From contig NZ_CALTTY010000007.1 of assembly GCF_943912385.1 (NCBI RefSeq), positions 1 to 64,000 of the forward strand: a DNA stretch of 64,000 nucleotides, given 5' to 3'. Of the stretch, positions 17,751-26,498 are shown in pieces (positions within the stretch are counted from its first letter, which is position 1; every line of letters starts with the position of its first letter). The notes below the pieces were generated by a model. The model was not told the origin of the DNA, ran no database searches, and saw only the letters and a program-made list of their open reading frames with translations. Source of the DNA: an uncultured Anaerococcus sp. GTDB lineage: Bacteria > Bacillota > Clostridia > Tissierellales > Peptoniphilaceae. A program made the translations under genes and the position numbers.

Positions 17751-18926
17751 ATGGAATTTAAAGTACCAGAATTTGTTACACCAGACTTTTCAGAAGAAAA
17801 GTTTAAGAAAGCAGAAGACATTACCCTACATGAAGTAGAAAAAGACGGTGTTGCACCAGATGATTTCTACCTTACCCGCCACATGCCAACTTTTTATAAG
17901 GTAGATGGCGAGTGGCAATTACCAGAGCATACATCAATTAACTGTGTTGCAGTTTTAGAAGACGGACAGGTTGTAGTTAGAGAAATAAGAGACCTTGAAA
18001 AAGGCGATAAGGTTGTTGTAAGTGAAGATGGAAAAATCGAAGACGGTATCTTTGTTTATAAGGATGCCTTCCCAGAAGACATCTACTCAAAACCAGGCAA
18101 GGCCGTAGAAACATCATTCTCCGAAGATTATGACCAACTTTTTGAACTTTTACAACACGAAAGAGACTCAGAAGATGGTTATATCGTATGGGTGCTTGGA
18201 CCTTCAGTAGTATTTGACTACGACACAAGAAAGGCCCTAAACCAACTTGCGGAAAATGGCTATATCGATAGCCTTCTAGGCGGAAATGCCATGGCAACTC
18301 ACGACCTTGAAGGTGGATTTTTAAACACAGCCCTAGGTCAAAATATCTACACCCAAGAAAACCAACCAATGGGTCACTATAACCACCTTGACCTCTTAAA
18401 CGAAGTAAGAAGCACAGGATCAATCAAAGACTTTATCGCAAGTGGTAATGTAAAAGACGGTATTATAAAGACCCTATCAGACATGGACGTTCCTTTTGTA
18501 TTATCAGGATCAATCAGAGATGACGGTCCACTTCCAGAAGTAATGGGTGACCAAGATGAGGCCCTTACAGAAACTAAGAAAGAACTAGACAAGGCGACAG
18601 TTGTAGTTTGTATAGCAACTATGCTCCACTCCCTATCAGTAGCCAACATGGCTTCTAGCTACAGGATAAGAAAAGACGGAAAGATTTCGCCAGTATACCT
18701 ATACTGTATAGACGTAACAGAAAACGTGGTCCACAAGGTAGGTGCAGCTAGAGAAAATCTTGCCTATGTACCAATGGTTACAAACGTACAAGATTTCGTT
18801 GTTAACTGTGAAAAAGCCCTAGTAAATCCAAAGGCTAAGACCCTTTCAAGAGAAATGGAAATCCCTGAAATGCAACATGTTGAAGCTGATAAGAAAGCCG
18901 ACAGTAACGAAGGAGAGTTAGAGTAA
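17751..18926 (+). CDS. TIGR00300/LOR-SDH type ornithine cyclodeaminase, paralogue 1
   Basis: A 391-residue protein. The N-terminal LOR/SDH-type domain spans about 1-125. The C-terminal NAD-dependent domain (about 135-360) matches the ornithine cyclodeaminase domain of archaeal TIGR00300 proteins and of cyanobacterial AgrE/ArgZ, with GGNAMATHDLE and SIRDDGPLP (about 254-262). Members convert ornithine to proline plus ammonia. It lacks the arginine dihydrolase domain of AgrE/ArgZ. It is coupled to paralogue 2 (TAATG) and sits upstream of carbamate kinase. The acidic tail of about 30 residues is extra. Activity is inferred from the family. Confidence 0.8.
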   Translation: MEFKVPEFVTPDFSEEKFKKAEDITLHEVEKDGVAPDDFYLTRHMPTFYKVDGEWQLPEHTSINCVAVLEDGQVVVREIRDLEKGDKVVVSEDGKIEDGIFVYKDAFPEDIYSKPGKAVETSFSEDYDQLFELLQHERDSEDGYIVWVLGPSVVFDYDTRKALNQLAENGYIDSLLGGNAMATHDLEGGFLNTALGQNIYTQENQPMGHYNHLDLLNEVRSTGSIKDFIASGNVKDGIIKTLSDMDVPFVLSGSIRDDGPLPEVMGDQDEALTETKKELDKATVVVCIATMLHSLSVANMASSYRIRKDGKISPVYLYCIDVTENVVHKVGAARENLAYVPMVTNVQDFVVNCEKALVNPKAKTLSREMEIPEMQHVEADKKADSNEGELE

Positions 18927-20020
18927 TGAAATTTGAAATGCCAAAATATCACCACCCAGACTTTGATAAAGATATCTTTAAAAATGCACCAAATGCAACC
19001 CTAGTAGAAGTAGAAGAAGACGGCATCAGCCCAAGAAACTACCATGCTCTTTCTGTATATCCAGAATACTTTAAGATAAATGACAAGTGGGTCCTTGCAG
19101 CAGAATCAAGAATGGATACTGTCTGTGTTGCAAATGACACACCTGGCGAAGAAAGTGTAGACATAGTAGAATTTAGAAACCTTAAAAAAGGTGACAAGGT
19201 AGTTATCGGCCGTACAGAAGATGCTTCAGAAGGAATCTATGTATGGACCCAAGGTTTCCTAGCAGCAGATGCTGAAAAAGACACCTTCGCCTTTAGGTCA
19301 GGACGTTCAAGAGAAACAGCCTTCTCTATGGACTATGACAACCTCTATGAAGTATTAAAACACGAAAAAGAAAATGACGGATACGTAACCCTAATTGTAG
19401 GATCTGCAATTTCTCTAGACAGAGACTCAAGAGCTGCCCTTGAAAGACTGGTAAGAAATGGCTATGTAAATGCTATCTTCTGTGGTACAGAAACAGCAGC
19501 CTTCGACCTAGAAAAGGGAATATTCGGCACAAGCTGGGGCCAAGAAAGCTTTGAAAAAGAACAAAACACAACCAAAAATCTCTTTAAAACCATTAACCTA
19601 GCTAGAAAATATGGCTCAACCAAAGCCCTTGTAGAAAGCGGAAAGGTTAAAGATGGTTTTATGAAAGCCTGTGTTGAAATGGATGTACCAGTAGTAATAG
19701 CTGGAACAATCCGTGACCGTTTCGGTCTTCCAGAAACAATAAACAATGTCTATGAAGCCCAAAACGAAATGAGGATGCATGCTAGAAAGACATCAACAAT
19801 CATCATGATGAGTGCTATCCTCTATACGATCGCAACAGGTAACATGACCCCATCCTACAACGTATTTGACGGTGAAGTAAGACCAGTTTACATGTACACC
19901 ATCGATATCCAAGAATTCGCAGTAAACAAATTATCAGACAGGGGAACTGTAACAGCAGTTTCTATGGTAACCAACGTTCAAGACTTTATCAGAAATGTAG
20001 ACAGAGCCTTAAATAACTAA
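18926..20020 (+). CDS. TIGR00300/LOR-SDH type protein, paralogue 2 (divergent)
   Basis: A 364-residue homologue of the preceding protein with the same two-domain layout. The conserved DDGP of SIRDDGPLP is replaced (TIRDRFGLP, about 261-269) and GGNAMATHD by CGTETAAFD, while the C-terminal TIDIQEFAVNKL...TNVQDF stretch is kept. The pair therefore looks like a catalytic and a divergent subunit, possibly a heteromer. The start codon overlaps the upstream stop (TAATG). A different substrate for this copy is also possible. Confidence 0.72.
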   Translation: MKFEMPKYHHPDFDKDIFKNAPNATLVEVEEDGISPRNYHALSVYPEYFKINDKWVLAAESRMDTVCVANDTPGEESVDIVEFRNLKKGDKVVIGRTEDASEGIYVWTQGFLAADAEKDTFAFRSGRSRETAFSMDYDNLYEVLKHEKENDGYVTLIVGSAISLDRDSRAALERLVRNGYVNAIFCGTETAAFDLEKGIFGTSWGQESFEKEQNTTKNLFKTINLARKYGSTKALVESGKVKDGFMKACVEMDVPVVIAGTIRDRFGLPETINNVYEAQNEMRMHARKTSTIIMMSAILYTIATGNMTPSYNVFDGEVRPVYMYTIDIQEFAVNKLSDRGTVTAVSMVTNVQDFIRNVDRALNN

Positions 20021-20040
20021 AATAAACTTAAGGAGGAGCG

Positions 20041-20967
20041 ATGAAGAAAATAGTACTCGCCCTAGGCGGTAATGCCCTAGGAAATAGCCCAGAAGAGCAA
20101 AAAAAAGCAGTCGAACAAACAGCTAAGTCAATAGTAGACCTGGTAGCAGAAGGTAATAAGGTAATCATATCCCACGGCAATGGGCCACAAGTTGGTATGA
20201 TTAACCTCGCCATGGATACAGCAAGCAAGTCAGAAGCAAATACAGCTGAAATGCCTTTTGCTGAATGTGGAGCCATGAGCCAGGGCTATATCGGCTACCA
20301 CCTCCAAAATGCCATCGAAAACGAGCTTGGCAAAAGAGGCATGGACCAAACAGTAGTCTCCCTTGTAACCCAGGTCCTAGTAGACAAGGAAGATCCAGCC
20401 TTCGAAAATCCAACTAAACCAATAGGTTCCTTCTATAGTGAAGAAGAAGCCAAAAAGGAAGAAGAAAAAGGCTTTACTTTCAAGGAAGATGCGGGCAGAG
20501 GTTACAGAAGAGTAGTACCAAGTCCAAAACCAATCGATATAGTTGAAAAAAATGCTGTCGAAAAACTCTATAACGATGGAATGATCGTAGTAGCAGCAGG
20601 TGGCGGCGGTATCCCAGTTGTAAAAGAAGATAACAAGCTAGTTGGTGTTGATGCTGTAATAGACAAGGACTTCACATCTGCAAAACTTGCAGAACTAGTT
20701 GGAGCCGACACCCTTGTAATTCTTACAGCAGTAGAACAAGTAGCCATCCACTTTGGTAAGGAAAATGAAGAATGGTTAGATAAGCTAACAATCGAAGAAG
20801 CAGAAAAATACCTAGCTGACGGAGAATTTGCAGAAGGATCAATGAAACCAAAAATCGAAGCTGCCCTATCCTTTGTAAAATCAAAAGACGGGTCAAAGGC
20901 TTTGATAACCTCCTTAGAAAAAGCACTAGACGGCCTAAAAGGCGAGACAGGAACCTATATTGGCTAG
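20041..20967 (+). CDS. arcC: Carbamate kinase
   Basis: A 308-residue cytosolic enzyme that makes ATP from carbamoyl phosphate and ADP, releasing CO2 and ammonia. It has the amino-acid-kinase opening VLALGGNALG, SHGNGPQVG (about 49-57) and the AAGGGGIPV segment. A near-perfect AAGGAGGAG ribosome site precedes it, the strongest of the cluster. Length is typical. It completes the ATP-yielding end of the citrulline route started by arcB. Confidence 0.95.
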   Translation: MKKIVLALGGNALGNSPEEQKKAVEQTAKSIVDLVAEGNKVIISHGNGPQVGMINLAMDTASKSEANTAEMPFAECGAMSQGYIGYHLQNAIENELGKRGMDQTVVSLVTQVLVDKEDPAFENPTKPIGSFYSEEEAKKEEEKGFTFKEDAGRGYRRVVPSPKPIDIVEKNAVEKLYNDGMIVVAAGGGGIPVVKEDNKLVGVDAVIDKDFTSAKLAELVGADTLVILTAVEQVAIHFGKENEEWLDKLTIEEAEKYLADGEFAEGSMKPKIEAALSFVKSKDGSKALITSLEKALDGLKGETGTYIG

Positions 20968-20984
20968 AAAAAAACTTATATAAT

Positions 20985-21174
20985 CTTTCATCAGAAAGCT
21001 ATAGGTTTATTAAGGGCCTAGCTTAGAGGAAATCTTCGCTTAAAAGATTACTTTTCTTATAAAATCTATTCCACTTATATATAGTTGGATTTTATGGAGA
21101 CTAGTTCCTTAGTACAATTTTTCAAAAAGCTTAGTAGACTCCTAAAAAAGGCGGATAGGAATATCCGTCTTTTT
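20985..21174 (+). ncRNA. Structured 3' region after arcC, candidate RNA
   Basis: This non-coding stretch forms AATCTT/AAAGATT, a longer TAAAATC/GATTTTA arm and ACTA..TAGT hairpins before the terminator at 21150. A TATAAT at 20979-20984 could start a separate RNA, but no good -35 is seen. It may simply be the 3' UTR of the cluster. No known family recognised. Confidence 0.3.
21150..21174 (+). terminator. Terminator of the arc cluster
   Basis: GGCGGATA (21150-21157) pairs with TATCCGTC (21162-21169) around a GGAA tetraloop, followed by a T run. Confidence 0.8.
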
Positions 21175-21356
21175 GTCTGTAAAATTTTAAAAAGTTTTGT
21201 AACCTAGAAGCCATCAAGGACTATTAAAAAAACTTATACTTAGCCAAGATTGGTATTAGAAAAAAGAGACTAGGCCTTCTAGCTTAAATAAGGCTATAAA
21301 CTACATCCTTTGGAAAAAGCCCATAAGCCTACTTACAAACTTTAAAATAAGTATAG
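21175..21356. other. Non-coding gap between two terminators
   Basis: About 180 bases between the arc-cluster terminator and the terminator of the dehydrogenase gene. No ORF, promoter or convincing structure was seen; together with the preceding element it makes the 430-base gap after arcC. Confidence 0.4.
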
Positions 21357-21390
21357 AAAAACCGAGCCTAAAGCAAATGGCTCGGTTTTA
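21357..21390 (-). terminator. Bidirectional terminator
   Basis: ACCGAGCC (21361-21368) pairs with GGCTCGGT (21379-21386); A run before and T run after make it usable from both strands. It ends the minus-strand dehydrogenase gene. Confidence 0.8.
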
Positions 21391-21394
21391 TCCT

Positions 21395-22318
21395 TTACTT
21401 ACTATATTTTTCCCTGTTAGCCTTTAGGACTTTTTCAGAGTGTTTGAGTCTTTCAAGCTCTTCTTCATTTAGGTCAAGCTCGATTGCTATTTCCATCCCA
21501 TCCTTACCAAGAACGCATGGGGTTGATAGGTAAAGGTCATCAAGACCGTACATGCCCTCCATAAGAGTTGCTACAAGGATGATTTTTTTCCTATCATTAA
21601 CAATGGCATCTATCATGGAGCAGACAGTATTACCTATACCGCATTGGGTGTGGCCCTTGCCGTCTATTACCCTCCATGCCCTTTCTCTTACTAGGTTTTC
21701 TACATCGTCCCTAGAAAAGCTATTTGGATTTTGTTTTAGGTACTCATCAAACTGTAGGTTGTTGATAAAGATATTTGACCAGGCAACAAATTGGCTCTCA
21801 CCGTGCTCACCAAGTACAACGCCTCTCACATCAGATGGATCAACTTCTAGTAGCTTGCAAAGGGTGGTATTAAGCCTTGTTGTATCAAGGGCTGTACCAG
21901 ATCCTATGACCCTTTCCTTTGGAAAACCACTTGCCCTGTAGACTAGGTCTGCCATAAGGTCGCAAGGGTTTCCGACAACGATAAAGATACCATCAAAGCC
22001 TGCTTCTACAATTTCCTTTACATAGGCCTCTGTAGCATCCTTAAACATCTCGTATTCTTCAAGCCTATCGCTGATTCCATCAAGGCTGCCTGTGGCTGTA
22101 ACGATAATATCCCTATCAGCCATATCCTTATAAGAGCCCCAGCCCATCTTTACATAGTGAGGGTAAAAGCTTGACGCATCCTCAATATCCATAGCCTGGG
22201 CCTTGGCCTTGCCCTCATCTATGTCATTAAACTTTATGTCAGAAGCAATTCCCATCCTGGCTGCTGTATAGCCAACAGAAAAACCAACCGCTCCTGCACC
22301 GATTATTCCTAATTTCAT
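21395..22318 (-). CDS. L-lactate / L-2-hydroxyacid dehydrogenase
   Basis: A 307-residue NAD-dependent dehydrogenase of the lactate/malate family. It has the GAGAVG dinucleotide loop (7-12), a GNPCDLM segment (usual NPVD), and the catalytic His in GEHGESQ. The substrate loop carries SDRLEEY rather than the QKPGETRLDL of typical lactate dehydrogenases, which is closer to L-2-hydroxyisocaproate dehydrogenases. So a 2-oxo acid wider than pyruvate is possible. AGGAGGTG precedes the start. Monocistronic. Confidence 0.82.
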   Translation of the reverse strand: MKLGIIGAGAVGFSVGYTAARMGIASDIKFNDIDEGKAKAQAMDIEDASSFYPHYVKMGWGSYKDMADRDIIVTATGSLDGISDRLEEYEMFKDATEAYVKEIVEAGFDGIFIVVGNPCDLMADLVYRASGFPKERVIGSGTALDTTRLNTTLCKLLEVDPSDVRGVVLGEHGESQFVAWSNIFINNLQFDEYLKQNPNSFSRDDVENLVRERAWRVIDGKGHTQCGIGNTVCSMIDAIVNDRKKIILVATLMEGMYGLDDLYLSTPCVLGKDGMEIAIELDLNEEELERLKHSEKVLKANREKYSK

Positions 22319-22449
22319 ATTTTCACCTCCAGGATATTATAACAGAAAAACAAATAAAATCCTAATTTTTTCACAAACTTCTCTAAAAAATGTAAATAAA
22401 GACCTAATTTCAGAAAAATACCAATTTTAATAGGACTTTTTATATAAAT

Positions 22450-22491
22450 CCTATTTACAAATAGGAGGAGGTGTTATATAATAAATATAAC
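22450..22491 (+). promoter_or_regulatory. YtrA-type regulator promoter covered by two palindromes
   Basis: TTTACA (22454-22459), a 17-base spacer and TATAAT (22477-22482) make a promoter. A perfect palindrome CCTATTT-AC-AAATAGG (22450-22465) covers the -35 and a second, GTTATAT-AATAA-ATATAAC (22473-22491), covers the -10. These are good operator candidates for autoregulation by the GntR-family protein encoded next. Confidence 0.65.
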
Positions 22492-22511
22492 AAGGCGAGC
22501 AAGGAGGACTT

Positions 22512-22889
22512 ATGTTTTTAGAGATTGATTTTAAATCAGATTTTCCAATCTATGAGCAAATCAGAAGGGGAATAATTATTGGTCTTGCCAAGGGAGAGGT
22601 TAAGAAAGGAGATAAGCTTCCCTCTGTTAGGGAAATGGCAGAAAATATCGGAATCAACCTCCATACCGTCAACAAGGCCTACAAGCTTTTGGAAGCTGAT
22701 GGGGTCCTTACCATGGATAGGAGGTACGGAAGCCTTATTACAGAGGATATAAATCCAATGGAAGCTTACGATGAGGGAAAAATCGAATCAGAACTTGATC
22801 TTCTAATCGCTATAGCAAAGCTTAAAGGTAGCAAAAAAGAGGATTTTATAAAAAATATCAATAAAAAATGGGAGAATACAAATGAATGA
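22512..22889 (+). CDS. GntR family regulator, YtrA subfamily
   Basis: A 125-residue DNA-binding protein. The N-terminal winged helix-turn-helix (about 10-75) has the family wording PIYEQI, KLPSVREMA, NLHTVNKAY. The C-terminal part is a short helical dimerisation segment, as in YtrA-like regulators, which normally control adjacent membrane-protein genes. It overlaps the next gene by 8 bases, and its own promoter bears two palindromes. Confidence 0.9.
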   Translation: MFLEIDFKSDFPIYEQIRRGIIIGLAKGEVKKGDKLPSVREMAENIGINLHTVNKAYKLLEADGVLTMDRRYGSLITEDINPMEAYDEGKIESELDLLIAIAKLKGSKKEDFIKNINKKWENTNE

Positions 22890-23976
22890 AGTAAAATTTG
22901 TTGCAATAATATACACATCAGCCCTAGTTTTAGTTGGCTTAATCCAGGTTTTCATCCAGACTTTTTCTAAAAAAGGCTATACTTTGGGAGTGTCTGTGCC
23001 AAAAGATGTGAGAGAGACAGAAACAATGAAACAAATTCTAAAAGATTATAAGTTTATGTCTTTAACAATGACCATTTTCCTAAGTCATTGCCAGTATTTT
23101 TTAACTTATATTACTCAGTCAGTGGGTTTTTTGACGCTTTTCTTTTTTCTAAGCTTAGGTCTTATATCCCTGCCCCTTATAATTTATAATAAGAATCTGA
23201 AAACCATGACGGCTGGTCTAAGTTATGACAAAAAGAAAATTGTTCCTCTTGATAATAATAAAGCAAAAAAAGATTTAAGAAAAATCATGTGGTTAGGCTA
23301 CGGGATTTCACTTCTCATTATAATTATTACAAGCCTAATTTTATATATAAATTATGACAAAATCGTAAATCAACTAATCATGAAAGTAGATTTTGATGGG
23401 ACAATCACAAGGACAGCCGAAAAATCTTATAAAAACCTATCTTACCCATCAATTGTAAGCCTTGGCATGATAATTATGTTTTATTTGATAAACCTAATTG
23501 TTATCAAGGTTAGACCAAGGATTTCTACGGAAGATCCAGAACTTTCCCTAAAAAACGATCTAAAAGCAAAAAAAGCTTGGACTTATTACCTAATCTTAAA
23601 TGCCATTGTAACGACCCTGCTTTTTGAAATCGGAATTAACTACCTAGCAATAAAAAATATAAGTCTACCCTTATATATTCTTACTGGATTTAGCCTTATA
23701 TTATCAATCGGTGGAGCGATATACCTAGGAAGTAAGGTCGGCACAGATGGTTCAAAATTTTCTAAAATGGACGACTTTTCATTTGAAGAAGACGATAAAT
23801 ATTGGCTTTTGGGATCTATGTTTTATAACAACCCAGATGATCCTGCCCTATTTGTGGCAAAAAGAGTTGGAGTAGGCTTTACCATAAATATAGGAAGACC
23901 AGCTGGGAAGCTTATCCTAATCTTTACAATCCTAATCCTAGTATTTTCCCTAGTACAAATATTTACCTATGAATAA
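22882..23976 (+). CDS. Membrane protein with DUF1648-like core and C-terminal DUF5808 domain
   Basis: A 364-residue protein with about eight hydrophobic segments and a C-terminal DUF5808-type block (DDKYWLLGSMFYNNPDDP, then a VGVGFTINIGRPAGK stretch). Function unknown. It is encoded with a YtrA-type regulator, a pairing common in firmicutes, so it is probably the regulated target. The first helix begins right after the short N-terminus; there is no signal peptide cleavage site. Confidence 0.78.
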   Translation: MNEVKFVAIIYTSALVLVGLIQVFIQTFSKKGYTLGVSVPKDVRETETMKQILKDYKFMSLTMTIFLSHCQYFLTYITQSVGFLTLFFFLSLGLISLPLIIYNKNLKTMTAGLSYDKKKIVPLDNNKAKKDLRKIMWLGYGISLLIIIITSLILYINYDKIVNQLIMKVDFDGTITRTAEKSYKNLSYPSIVSLGMIIMFYLINLIVIKVRPRISTEDPELSLKNDLKAKKAWTYYLILNAIVTTLLFEIGINYLAIKNISLPLYILTGFSLILSIGGAIYLGSKVGTDGSKFSKMDDFSFEEDDKYWLLGSMFYNNPDDPALFVAKRVGVGFTINIGRPAGKLILIFTILILVFSLVQIFTYE

Positions 23977-23982
23977 AATCAT

Positions 23983-24011
23983 AACCAGGTCATAAAACGG
24001 CCTGGTTTTTA
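23983..24011 (+). terminator. Terminator after the DUF5808 gene
   Basis: AACCAGG (23983-23989) pairs with CCTGGTT (24001-24007), followed by a T run. Confidence 0.8.
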
Positions 24012-24086
24012 TCTTTCTATAAATTGAATAGATGTCTTAATTCTAGTAAAGTAATAGGAGTTTGTAAGAAGAATTAGAAAGAGACT

Positions 24087-24905
24087 ATGATGGATAAAGA
24101 TATAAAATTAATAGCTTTTGATGTAGATGGGACGATCATAAGTGATGATCAAAAAGTCTTAGAAGAAACTAAAGATATAATAAAAAAATTAAAGGCAAGG
24201 GGCATAAAAATTGTCCTTTGCACCGGCAGGTCCTTCAACGGCTTTCATAGGGTCAGGCAAGACTTAGGCCTTACAGGTTTTGATGACTACTCAATTTCCT
24301 GTACAGGTGCTTTTATTAGACAAAATGCTACCGGCAAGGCCCTTACTAAAAAAGTTTTAACAAGTAAAGATGCCGAAAAAATCATAGCAAGGCTTGATGA
24401 TGACAGGATTGATGTAACAATCCATACAAGGGATATCCTTTATAACCAGGCCAAAAATCCCAACGACCACTTTCTAAAAGACCAGGCTAAGATGGGCATG
24501 CCTTGGCTAAGGTATGAAAATCTCGACGATATAGATACAGACCTTGCCAGGGTTTGCTTTGAAGGTGATATAGAAGTCCTTGATGAATTTGAAAAAAGAC
24601 ACAAGGAAGAGATAAAAAAAGACTATAAATATATGAGAAATGATAGGAATATCTTAGAAGTTTTAAACAAGGATGCTGGAAAATCAGAGGCTCTAAGAGA
24701 CCTTTCCCATATCCTTGATTTAGATATGGATGAAATAATGTACTTCGGAGACGGAGTAAACGACATTAAGTCAATGGAGGCTGTGGGTGTGGCTGTTGCT
24801 ATGGAAAATGCCAGAGAAATTACAAAAGAAGCGGCAGACTATATAATAGGGGATAATAATAGCCCTTCCATAGCAGAGTTTTTGAAAGAGTATTTTGATG
24901 ACTAA
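24087..24905 (+). CDS. HAD-superfamily hydrolase, Cof type
   Basis: A 272-residue soluble phosphatase of HAD subfamily IIB (Cof-like). Motif I is FDVDGTI (9-15), the second motif Thr lies in LCTGRS, and motif IV reads YFGDGVNDIKSM. Substrate is probably a sugar phosphate or other phosphoester; family members are broad. It overlaps the MBL-fold gene by 8 bases, beginning a four-gene coupled run. Two adjacent ATG codons make the exact start uncertain by one residue. Confidence 0.85.
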   Translation: MMDKDIKLIAFDVDGTIISDDQKVLEETKDIIKKLKARGIKIVLCTGRSFNGFHRVRQDLGLTGFDDYSISCTGAFIRQNATGKALTKKVLTSKDAEKIIARLDDDRIDVTIHTRDILYNQAKNPNDHFLKDQAKMGMPWLRYENLDDIDTDLARVCFEGDIEVLDEFEKRHKEEIKKDYKYMRNDRNILEVLNKDAGKSEALRDLSHILDLDMDEIMYFGDGVNDIKSMEAVGVAVAMENAREITKEAADYIIGDNNSPSIAEFLKEYFDD

Positions 24906-25689
24906 GTTTGTTGTACTATCATCTGGCTCTTCAGGAAACTCAGTTTTTGTAGAACATGGGGGTAGTAAGATCCTTGTTGATGCTGGTTTTTCCGGTAGGC
25001 AGATCGAAAGACTCCTAGAAAGTGTAGGAGAAAAGCCAACAGACCTAGACGGGATCTTCCTAACCCACGAGCACGCCGACCACTCCAAGGGAGCGGCTAT
25101 CCTTGCTAAAAGATTTAATATTCCCCTCTATGCCAACAGGGGAACCTGGAAGGCCTACCTACCAAAGACTAAAAACCTTAAAGAAGACCTAATAAAGGAA
25201 TTTAAGTCAGATAAGTTTTTAAACTTCAAATCTATGGACATATACCCAATCTCAACCTACCATGATGCCTGTGAGCCGGTAGGTTTTATACTTTATTTGG
25301 GAAACAAAAAAATTAGCCTAGTAACAGACACGGGGGTCATAGATGATAGGATTGCCTACCATATCAAGGGATCTGACATATATTACCTGGAGGCTAACCA
25401 CGACCTAGAAGCCCTAAAGATAGGTCCCTATCCCTATAAATTAAAACTCAGGGTTATGGGTAAGATGGGTCACTTATCAAATGATCAGGCTGCAGAAGTC
25501 CTAGGAGACGCTCTAGAAGGAAGGAGAGAAAATGTCTTTTTAAGCCATTTATCAACCACCAATAATACCGAAGAATTATCCAAAATTGCTGTTGAAACCT
25601 ACTTAAAAGATTTGGGTCTTGACACAGACAAGGATATAAACTTAGACGTATCAAAAAGATATGAACCATCAAGGGAAGTTATACTATGA
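24898..25689 (+). CDS. MBL-fold metallohydrolase, YycJ/WalJ type
   Basis: A 263-residue metallo-beta-lactamase-fold protein with the metal motif THEHADH (about 57-63), further ligands in the STYHDAC and TDTG segments, and an SSGSSGNS opening typical of YycJ/WalJ exonuclease-like proteins. In bacilli this gene belongs to the walRK operon; here it sits alone among metabolic and tRNA-modification genes. The ATG at 24898 is preferred over the TTG just before. Confidence 0.85.
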   Translation: MTKFVVLSSGSSGNSVFVEHGGSKILVDAGFSGRQIERLLESVGEKPTDLDGIFLTHEHADHSKGAAILAKRFNIPLYANRGTWKAYLPKTKNLKEDLIKEFKSDKFLNFKSMDIYPISTYHDACEPVGFILYLGNKKISLVTDTGVIDDRIAYHIKGSDIYYLEANHDLEALKIGPYPYKLKLRVMGKMGHLSNDQAAEVLGDALEGRRENVFLSHLSTTNNTEELSKIAVETYLKDLGLDTDKDINLDVSKRYEPSREVIL

Positions 25690-26498
25690 CAGAAATAAAA
25701 GAAATTGAAAAATCACTAATTAAAAAATATAGGAAAGAAATTTGGTCACCCTTTATCAAGGCTATCAAGGAATTTGACCTTATAAACGAAGGAGACAAGG
25801 TGGGAGTTGCTATATCGGGGGGCAAGGACTCCTTGATTTTAGCAAAACTAATTGAGGAACTCCACAAGCATTCAAAGGTCAAATTCGATGTGGAATATAT
25901 TTGCATGGACCCAGGCTATGATAAAGAGAACCTAGACCTACTAAAGAAAAATCTAGCCTACCTAGAAATCCCGGCAAAGATCTACGACTCCAGAGTCTTT
26001 GACATATCAGAAAGCCTCGCCGATGGGGGCAATCCTTGCTATCTTTGTGCAAGGATGAGGAGGGGATTTTTATATGCCAAGGCAAAGGACCTAGGTTGTA
26101 ATAAACTAGCCCTGGGCCACCATTTAAATGACGTCATAGAAACCATAATGATAAATGTCCTCTATGCTGGAAACTATAAGACCATGAAGCCTAAGCTTAC
26201 TGCTCAAAACTTCGATGACATGTTTTTAATAAGACCTCTTTACTATATGAGAGAAGAGGATATAATAAGATGGCGTAATTATGCAGAATTAAATGCCTTA
26301 GACTGTGCCTGCACGGTTACAAAATCTGAAGGATCCCACACCAGGGCAAGGGTCAAAGACCTTATAAAAGATTTAAGAAAAGAAAACCCAAACATAGAAA
26401 TGTCCATCCTAAGAAGCTCAGAAAATGTCAACTGCGACATGGTCCTAGGCTACCAAGTAGGAGGGGTCAAACACTCATTTATGGAGGAATTTAAATGA
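25686..26498 (+). CDS. tRNA 2-thiocytidine biosynthesis (TtcA)-like PP-loop protein
   Basis: A 270-residue ATP pyrophosphatase. The PP-loop SGGKDS (about 44-49) is intact and a CYLC pair (about 118-121) follows at the distance seen in TtcA, with a further Cys pair in DCAC (about 200-203). TtcA-type enzymes thiolate tRNA using an iron-sulfur cluster. It is coupled to neighbours at both ends by ATGA overlaps. Other members of the family have unknown targets, so the substrate is not certain. Confidence 0.82.
   Translation: MTEIKEIEKSLIKKYRKEIWSPFIKAIKEFDLINEGDKVGVAISGGKDSLILAKLIEELHKHSKVKFDVEYICMDPGYDKENLDLLKKNLAYLEIPAKIYDSRVFDISESLADGGNPCYLCARMRRGFLYAKAKDLGCNKLALGHHLNDVIETIMINVLYAGNYKTMKPKLTAQNFDDMFLIRPLYYMREEDIIRWRNYAELNALDCACTVTKSEGSHTRARVKDLIKDLRKENPNIEMSILRSSENVNCDMVLGYQVGGVKHSFMEEFK

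Noticed and set aside
17977..18423. 148-codon minus-strand frame
   Set aside because: It is antisense to the first cyclodeaminase paralogue, has biased composition and no ribosome site.
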